Shown here piece after piece: positions 52,942-57,552 of a stretch of DNA of 57,552 nucleotides. The position numbers and the translations under genes are program-made. This DNA is from Caldivirga sp. MU80 (lineage in GTDB: Archaea; Thermoproteota; Thermoprotei; Thermoproteales; Thermocladiaceae). The stretch lies in contig NZ_LCTF01000011.1 in assembly GCF_001663375.1 (NCBI RefSeq), positions 1 to 57,552 on the forward strand, in the 5' to 3' direction. Below the pieces are notes generated by a model. The model saw only the letters and a program-made list of their open reading frames with translations. It did not search any database and had not been told where the DNA came from. How positions within the stretch are numbered: the first letter of the stretch is position 1; every line of letters begins with the position of its first letter.

Positions 52942-54711
52942 ATGAGTAGGAGATTTGAACGGGGTTATAGAGCAGTATTTGGCATTCATGCTGGCGGCTT
53001 AATTAGGTTAATCAGCGTAGCATCGATGATAATCATCCCCACTGTGGTACTTCATGAGATCGGGTTAGGACTTCAATTCTCAGCAGTAGTATCACTATTT
53101 TACCTCCTGACATCGTTAATATTAACATTAGCAACCATGAAAATTGCCGGGGTTGGTTCATTTAAAATGTACTACACCATAGTGGGCATAGTTATGGTGG
53201 AATCGGTAATCATAGATTCAGTCATGAGCATTATAGAGAGGAAACCCATTGTGATGGCTGGTACCTTAGCCTCGCTGGTGCCTTTATCAATGGTTGTCTC
53301 GCTATTGAAGGACCCAATTGGGGTTAGGCCAACCACAGGCTATCTAACAGACCTAACACTCCTCCTCGCCATAACAGTACTGCTTCAATTACCCATATAC
53401 CTAATCCTAGATTCATTAACTTACGTATACGTTAACATGGTTAAGGTGATTTACCTTGATCTAACACTCCTAATAGTGTCCATTTTAATAATGCTCATGC
53501 TTATAATGATTCATAAGGTCAGTGGTACGTTAAGCTACTTAAAGATGTTCGGAGCCTTCATATACACAATGATAACAGGTGACGGGTCCTTCATGGAGTT
53601 CCACCTACTTAAGTCATCCAAGGACGCTAATGTTAAGATTCACGTGGTTCACCTAAAGGGTAGGGGTGATGATGCATTTGTGGTTGTGCCATACGTTCAC
53701 ACAGGCCCTATCAGCCACGTGGGTGGCGCCGACTTCATACCCCTACTGGTTAAAGCAGCTAAGTCAATTAAGGCAAGGGTTATTTACCTGCATGGCGTCG
53801 GTGGCCATGAAGTTGACCCGGCCTCGTACGACGATACGGTGAGCATAGTTGGCAGCATAAGGCAGGCTATGGTTAAACTCAGGTTAGGTAACCATTCCTA
53901 CGTCATTAAGGCAAAGCCGATAATGACCGTTGAGTCTGGGGATGTTAGGTTACTGTCGATACCCATAGCTAATGGTAAGAATCTGGTGTTCGTCTCCAGG
54001 TTAAAGAAGTCAATGGATGACATACCCACCCACGTTTATAATGAGGTGGTTAAGAGACTTGGCAGTGACGTAAGCAGGTTGATAATAATCGATTCGCAAA
54101 ATAGCTTTAGTAGTGACAATACGTGGAATGATGAAGACATTAATGACCTAATTAACGGATTGAAGAGGATACTTGATACACCTGATGAGGAAGGTGAATT
54201 AAGGGTTAAGGTATCTCATATACCCAGAAGTAAAATACCTGGTTCATTCATGGAGATAGGGGATAACGGAGTGTATGTCATGACCATCACTTTTAATGAT
54301 GAGAGGGCCGCATTGGTCATTATTGATGGCAATAACATTAAACCCACCCTTGCTGATGAAATTAGAAGGAGACTAAGGGAGGAGGGGTACATTGCTGAGG
54401 TCGCCACAACAGATAATCATCAGTATACGGGCTTTTTTGGCAAAATAGGCTACCGCGTTGTTGGTGATGGCGTAAGTCAAGGTGACTTAATTAGGTTAAT
54501 CCTAGATACGGTTAAGGGCGGTGAGACTGAAGATACTGAGGTTAGTTACATGGAGTTTGAGAATAAGGTACATGTGGTGGGTTCAGATGGGTTTTACGGC
54601 ATGACCAGGGCTGCCTCGAGTGCCGTTAAGCTACTGCCATTGCACGCATCACTACTATTCCTAGCACCCATAGTGCTATCCATAGTAGCCACATACCTAA
54701 TACTACATTAA
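52942..54711 (+). CDS. DUF2070 family membrane protein
   Basis: 589 residues. Six or seven transmembrane helices lie in residues 20-205. A cytoplasmic domain follows with VVPYVHTGPISHVGGADFIP and LHGVGGHEVDPASYDD, the conserved 'HTGP...HG...HE.D' pattern, and later ATTDNHQYTGFFG. A last helix is at the C-terminus. This archaeal family is uncharacterised; the His/Asp-rich motifs suggest a metal hydrolase tied to the membrane, which is inference. ATG is preceded by a TATA box about 27 nt upstream. Confidence 0.85.
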   Translation: MSRRFERGYRAVFGIHAGGLIRLISVASMIIIPTVVLHEIGLGLQFSAVVSLFYLLTSLILTLATMKIAGVGSFKMYYTIVGIVMVESVIIDSVMSIIERKPIVMAGTLASLVPLSMVVSLLKDPIGVRPTTGYLTDLTLLLAITVLLQLPIYLILDSLTYVYVNMVKVIYLDLTLLIVSILIMLMLIMIHKVSGTLSYLKMFGAFIYTMITGDGSFMEFHLLKSSKDANVKIHVVHLKGRGDDAFVVVPYVHTGPISHVGGADFIPLLVKAAKSIKARVIYLHGVGGHEVDPASYDDTVSIVGSIRQAMVKLRLGNHSYVIKAKPIMTVESGDVRLLSIPIANGKNLVFVSRLKKSMDDIPTHVYNEVVKRLGSDVSRLIIIDSQNSFSSDNTWNDEDINDLINGLKRILDTPDEEGELRVKVSHIPRSKIPGSFMEIGDNGVYVMTITFNDERAALVIIDGNNIKPTLADEIRRRLREEGYIAEVATTDNHQYTGFFGKIGYRVVGDGVSQGDLIRLILDTVKGGETEDTEVSYMEFENKVHVVGSDGFYGMTRAASSAVKLLPLHASLLFLAPIVLSIVATYLILH

Positions 54712-54764
54712 CAGTAATATACCCAAACCTCCAGATAACCATTTGTCCCCATACTTAATTACGG

Positions 54765-55166
54765 TTGAGTGTTGGGGCTTGGTCCTTAGCTACCTACTGA
54801 GCCTTATGGTGGGTGGGTCATGGGTTTCTGTCGAGCACAATGGCATGGGGCTCCCATAACTAGCTTTTCTTCAGGTTATGGAGCGAGGCAGCATCCCTAT
54901 GCCGTAGCTCACCACCCATGAGGCACCTACTAACCCTCGGAGCATTGCTTCCATCGGGTTGGTAGTTGATCTTAACCCCGTGGATGGGGCATTCAGTGGA
55001 GGTAAGGCGAGGGTTTACTAGGATCACTCCATACTCCCTAGCCTTCTTCATTGAGGTGAAGGCAGTGTGGTAAATCCTCATAACCATGCGTTCTGGAGCC
55101 ACTTAGGCAAGTCCCCCAGAACTATAGCACCCCTAGTTTCAAGGGTCTCTTTAACGATTAGCTTAG
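54765..55166 (-). pseudogene. Decayed OrfB-type transposase, relative of 27860-28309
   Basis: An 80-residue open stretch (54860-55102) matches the copy at 27860-28309: VNPRLTSTECPIHG, YQPDGSNAPRV and HRDAASLHNLKK. Upstream, LETRGAIVLGDLPKW continues the match in another frame; one base is missing between PKW and APERM. Two in-frame deletions follow (the IKDVKDKQ-like helix and MKRAIME). Downstream the nucleotide match continues to about 54765 past the stop (GGTGGGTGGGTCATGGG...). The gene is dead. Confidence 0.75.
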
Positions 55167-55272
55167 GCCGAACATAAAATATTTAGGTGTGAACAGAGGG
55201 CAGTCAATCAGTGCATTGATTAAGCACTCTATGGGTAAAGTTAATAAACCGTGACTCGATGAGTTAAATGAG

Positions 55273-55396
55273 GGGGCCGTAGTCTAGCCTGGTTAGGACG
55301 CACGGCTTGGACGCCACCACTGGGTACAGTTTGCATTGCCCAGTGGGGTGGGGCATGCCCGTGTGATCCCGGGTTCAAATCCCGGCGGCCCCACCA
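55273..55396 (+). tRNA. tRNA-Pro (TGG) with intron; CCA encoded
   Basis: Acceptor GGGGCCG pairs with CGGCCCC, with discriminator A and encoded CCA (55394-55396). The T-arm is CCGGG-TTCAAAT-CCCGG. The anticodon arm closes as CACGG-CTTGGAC-CCGTG after removing a 45-46-nt intron between A37 and C38 (about 55322-55367), which gives anticodon TGG with T33 and A37. The intron holds a perfect hairpin CCACTGGG/CCCAGTGG. The canonical 37/38 location and flanks fit the bulge-helix-bulge splicing site. Confidence 0.88.
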
Positions 55397-55465
55397 TGGG
55401 GGTTGTTAATCCAAAGCGAACGTTAAACTAAGGTTTAAATTAAACTTAAATCAGCATGAAGCATT

Positions 55466-55774
55466 ATGTCGTCCCTAAGGACCCAAAGGAGGTCGTGGAA
55501 ATGCTACCTCTGCGGTACTGATATAGTTGAGGGACAGAGGTTCACCTTCACAAGCAGGGGGCCTATACACTGGGAGTGCTTCAGGGTTGAGGTGGCTAAG
55601 GCATTCAACAATAGGATACCAGAGGACGGGGAGTTCCTCCTAGAGTTAATAGACTACTTCAACGAGGGTATAGTAAAGATTAAGGAGGGTGAGTACAGGA
55701 TGACCCCCTCCCTACCTCAGGGAGGTAGGGTTAATCTTGGGGGTCTTGGTTGTTTCCCCCTCTTTGGGGGTTAA
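55466..55774 (+). CDS. DUF2175 zinc protein, 3' end replaced by IS sequence
   Basis: Residues 1-78 match the archaeal DUF2175 family: a basic N-terminus, CYLCGTDIVEG (CxxC), then FTSRGPIHWECF (HxxC), making a treble zinc site, then a helix. After EGEYR (55697-55699) the frame runs into the right end of the IS element (MTPSLPQGG...), adding 24 foreign residues ending at 55774. On the far side of the IS, at 57296, CAT TAA continues the native frame: the original protein would end in EYRH. So little native sequence was lost. TATA GGTTTAAATT is about 27 nt before the ATG. Confidence 0.78.
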   Translation: MSSLRTQRRSWKCYLCGTDIVEGQRFTFTSRGPIHWECFRVEVAKAFNNRIPEDGEFLLELIDYFNEGIVKIKEGEYRMTPSLPQGGRVNLGGLGCFPLFGG

Positions 55775-57295
55775 TGGTTTTACTCCGTTAGTGGTGACCA
55801 TGTAGCCGAGTATTTTTGTTGGCATCGGTACTTCGTAACCGGCTCTTTTTGCTATGTTTCTTGCTGCGTTTAAGTCGGCGTTGATTCCTATGCCAGTTGT
55901 CTGGCATATGTAGAGTCCTCTCTTCACTCTACCATTCTCATGCTTCATATCGCAGATGGAGCATTGCCTACTAGTACCGTATTCATTAACAACGTTGAGC
56001 CTTATGCCGTATTCCTGCAGCACCTCACCCAACCACCTAATGATTTTGCTGAACCACCAAATGTTCACATTATACTCATTGCCATTGTCCTGACCCACTA
56101 GGTAAGGGTAACCAACGAATACCTCATCAATGCCCATCTGCCACAGTGTCTTGGCTAGGAACCTAATTGCAGTGCGGTAATAGTGCCTTAACCTCTCCCT
56201 TCTCTTAAAAACAGCATGAAGATAAAATGCATGATATTTGTGCCATGTCTTGAAGCCACAATTCCTCAACCAATCCCTAATCGCCTGGTAGGTGCCTATT
56301 TCCCTCTTCCACCAGTAGTACTCAGCCTTTATTGTTGAGCCTTTGATTAAAATGGCGGTGTCGCTGTGGTTGAAGACAACTGCAAACAAGTTGTTTAAGC
56401 CAATGTCTATGAATGCCTTATTACTGCCCCTAGGCTTCTCGATCTGCACCTTCTCGTAAACACCCATCACGTAACCCCTCGGGTTACTCCTCACTGGTTT
56501 GGAACCAACCTCAATTGGCACGTATGCGAACCACCTATTGTCCTCAAGCTTAATCATGAGCATGCCTTGCCTACCACTCCACTTAACCCTACCAGCGTAC
56601 TTTATTTTCAAACCCCAGTCCTTTAGGACCAAGTAACCCTCTCCACCATTCACTTGTTCAAGGTAGTATCTGTCGTTCCTCACTAAAATGATTAACCTCC
56701 TCTTGCCTAGTAGCTTGTCCTTCCAGAAGCCTGGTGGTGAGGGCTTACTGTTAAACCTCGGTAGTTTGCCTTGCCTGTACAGCCTGAGTGTTTCGAAGAA
56801 TGAATCCCAAGCCCAATTACTCAACCTTACGACCTGACCAGCATTCACACCTAGCTTATCCTTGTACTTGTGGTAAAATTCATGCTCCGTTCCTTTGAAG
56901 TCTATTTTGCCCATCATCCTAAACTGCATAAGCCTAGTGTAATTCAACTCATTCCAAAGCCTAGCAGTGGCATCAGCTAGCTTCCTCAGCCTCCTCTCCT
57001 GGGCACCACTAGGCAGTAGCCTAAGCCTAACAGTGCGCATATTTTCATCTCTCAATTTCCTACTCCCCTTTAGTTTAGGAGTGGAGGAGGAAGGTGTGCC
57101 TAGGGTAGTGAAAAGGGTGGGGTATCGACCCACCGGCTCATCCAAGGAAGAAAAAGGCACCAACCCAGGCACCAGGAAAAGCAGACAAACAAGGCAAATT
57201 AAAGGATAACCAGAAACAAAAATACCGGCCAATAAGCTAAAACTTTAAACAAACCAAAAAAACAAACACCACCCCTAGAAGGAGCGAGACTCAAC
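55700..57295 (-). mobile_element. Complete IS200/IS605-family TnpB element (no tnpA), about 1.6 kb
   Basis: On the minus strand it begins at the left end near 57295 (GTTGAGTCTCGCTCC...GGGGTGGTG hairpin), carries tnpB, and ends at 55700 with GGGGGTCAT. The right end has two hairpins: CCCCC/GGGGG inside the last tnpB codons and CCTACCTCCC/GGGAGG just before the end. The left end shares AGTCTCG and overall layout with 37412. No tnpA gene is present, so it moves only with help in trans. It is inserted in the 3' end of the DUF2175 gene, antisense to it. Confidence 0.82.
55712..57040 (-). CDS. tnpB: TnpB RNA-guided nuclease (IS200/IS605 OrfB)
   Basis: 442 residues from ATG 57040 (MRTVRLRLLPSGAQERRL, the usual TnpB N-terminus; the frame is open further upstream but that part is the IS left end). 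RuvC-like catalytic residues are all present: Asp in AFIDIGLNNLFAVV, Glu in DEVFVGYPYLVG, Asp in NADLNAARNIA. The zinc finger has CSIC, but the second pair is CQTT instead of CxxC. The WED/REC part (WNELNYTRLMQ, SNWAWDSFFETL) is intact. It is probably active. The end of the gene overlaps the guide RNA scaffold. Confidence 0.92.
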   Translation of the reverse strand: MRTVRLRLLPSGAQERRLRKLADATARLWNELNYTRLMQFRMMGKIDFKGTEHEFYHKYKDKLGVNAGQVVRLSNWAWDSFFETLRLYRQGKLPRFNSKPSPPGFWKDKLLGKRRLIILVRNDRYYLEQVNGGEGYLVLKDWGLKIKYAGRVKWSGRQGMLMIKLEDNRWFAYVPIEVGSKPVRSNPRGYVMGVYEKVQIEKPRGSNKAFIDIGLNNLFAVVFNHSDTAILIKGSTIKAEYYWWKREIGTYQAIRDWLRNCGFKTWHKYHAFYLHAVFKRRERLRHYYRTAIRFLAKTLWQMGIDEVFVGYPYLVGQDNGNEYNVNIWWFSKIIRWLGEVLQEYGIRLNVVNEYGTSRQCSICDMKHENGRVKRGLYICQTTGIGINADLNAARNIAKRAGYEVPMPTKILGYMVTTNGVKPLTPKEGETTKTPKINPTSLR

Positions 57296-57343
57296 CATTA
57301 AAACCCGTCAGCCTTGAACTGTTAGGAATCTCCTCCCTAACCA

Positions 57344-57392
57344 ATGATGAGTAGTGACACGTCTGAGTAATGAGGATCGAGGGCGTGGCTGA
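57344..57392 (+). ncRNA. C/D-box sRNA candidate (2'-O-methylation guide)
   Basis: C box ATGATGA (57344-57350), 12-nt guide GTAGTGACACGT, D' box CTGA (57363-57366), 3-nt spacer, C' box ATGAGGA (57370-57376), 12-nt guide TCGAGGGCGTGG, D box CTGA (57389-57392). Three of four boxes are consensus and C' differs by one base. The 12-3-12 geometry is the classic archaeal one. It lies between the IS element and tRNA-Asp. Targets would be complementary to the guides, with the methyl on the base facing the fifth guide nucleotide before D or D'. Confidence 0.72.
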
Positions 57393-57469
57393 AAAGGGCT
57401 AGTTACCCTGATGGTAAAGTCCATGAAGTAGTATTGCTAGTGAAGAATCAATGCATCATTAGTTGACCC

Positions 57470-57552
57470 TGGCGCCCCGGCCGGGATTTGAACCCGGGTC
57501 TCGGGCTCGACAGGCCCGCCTTAGGGTGGATAACCCACTATCCTAGACCAGG
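57470..57552 (-). tRNA. tRNA-Asp (GTC), partial, with an intron in the D-arm region
   Basis: The gene runs off the right edge, so the 5' acceptor is missing. On the minus strand: T-arm CCGGG-TTCAAAT-CCCGG, acceptor 3' strand CCGGGGC, discriminator G and encoded CCA (57470-57472). The anticodon arm CGGGC-CTGTCGA-GCCCG gives GTC. Between the D-arm (CCTGGTCTAGGAT) and the anticodon stem is about 20 extra nt (about 57520-57539) with a GTGG/CCAC hairpin. Its removal leaves a normal D-stem to anticodon stem junction, so I call a non-canonical intron near position 25/26. Confidence 0.82.

Noticed and set aside
57041-57232. 64-residue N-terminal extension of the complete TnpB
   Set aside because: This part is the IS left end; the usual TnpB N-terminus begins at the ATG at 57040.
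1-57552. CRISPR array or rRNA genes
   Set aside because: No regularly spaced direct repeats and no rRNA core sequences were noticed on reading; only dispersed IS ends and short inverted repeats.

Overview
The window is from a hyperthermophilic crenarchaeon, most likely a Thermoproteales member close to Caldivirga or Vulcanisaeta. The grounds are an unsplit archaeal RNA polymerase subunit B, TFS, an archaeal uS3, aCPSF1 (KH plus beta-CASP), AglB/STT3, archaeal HMG-CoA reductase, a SpeD-family decarboxylase of the crenarchaeal kind, and tRNA genes with introns, one of them at a non-canonical site. The genus is inferred from gene content and moderate GC; no search was run. Many genes look leaderless: a TATA-like box lies 24-30 nt before the start codon, and GTG and TTG starts are common. 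I used this rule to correct several starts.

Layout. 1-620: 3' part of an IS200/IS605-type tnpB, cut by the window edge. 620-4650: PfkB kinase, TFS, SurE and three unknowns. 4728-9274: HMG-CoA reductase, two small winged-helix regulators (one with a Trp/Gly/His-rich tail), a methyltransferase and a GH1 glycosidase. 9438-15779: a PD-(D/E)XK nuclease with a coiled-coil partner, a GH31 glycosidase divergent from a hexapeptide acyltransferase, a ferritin-like protein, an RNase Z-like hydrolase and two small unknowns. 16002-22615: three pilin-like genes, a CoA-transferase, a UbiD-family decarboxylase and a TadC/GspF-like membrane protein. 23061-30906: aCPSF1, a TIM-barrel protein, an ArsR regulator, ThiD, a truncated transposase, SpeD, a Gfo/Idh oxidoreductase and uS3. 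31003-36938: an operon of DUF4129-like protein, membrane protein, MoxR ATPase, DUF58 and two more membrane proteins. 36958-43952: an alcohol dehydrogenase gene broken by a small mobile element and a frameshift, NAD kinase, a PIN protein, AglB and an M32 carboxypeptidase. 43949-54711: Sir2, two glycosyltransferase genes, Hsp20, a PhoU-like regulator, a HemK-like methyltransferase, RpoB, a new small Cys-rich gene and DUF2070. 54765-57552: a transposase relic, tRNA-Pro with intron, a DUF2175 gene, a complete IS element, a C/D-box sRNA and a partial tRNA-Asp with an intron in the D-arm region.

Most interesting points. (1) A family of TnpB elements: two with tnpB and one 169-bp element without it, inside the alcohol dehydrogenase gene. 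All three share a right end with two hairpins whose stems differ in sequence but keep pairing, as expected for an omega/reRNA scaffold. Removing the 169 bp restores the dehydrogenase reading frame at the junction. (2) A 51-residue protein with two CX3CX3C motifs directly upstream of rpoB; the rpoB promoter lies inside its 3' end. (3) Two C/D-box sRNA candidates with identical 12-3-12 spacing. (4) A winged-helix regulator with ten Trp in its last 31 residues, next to a dyad operator.
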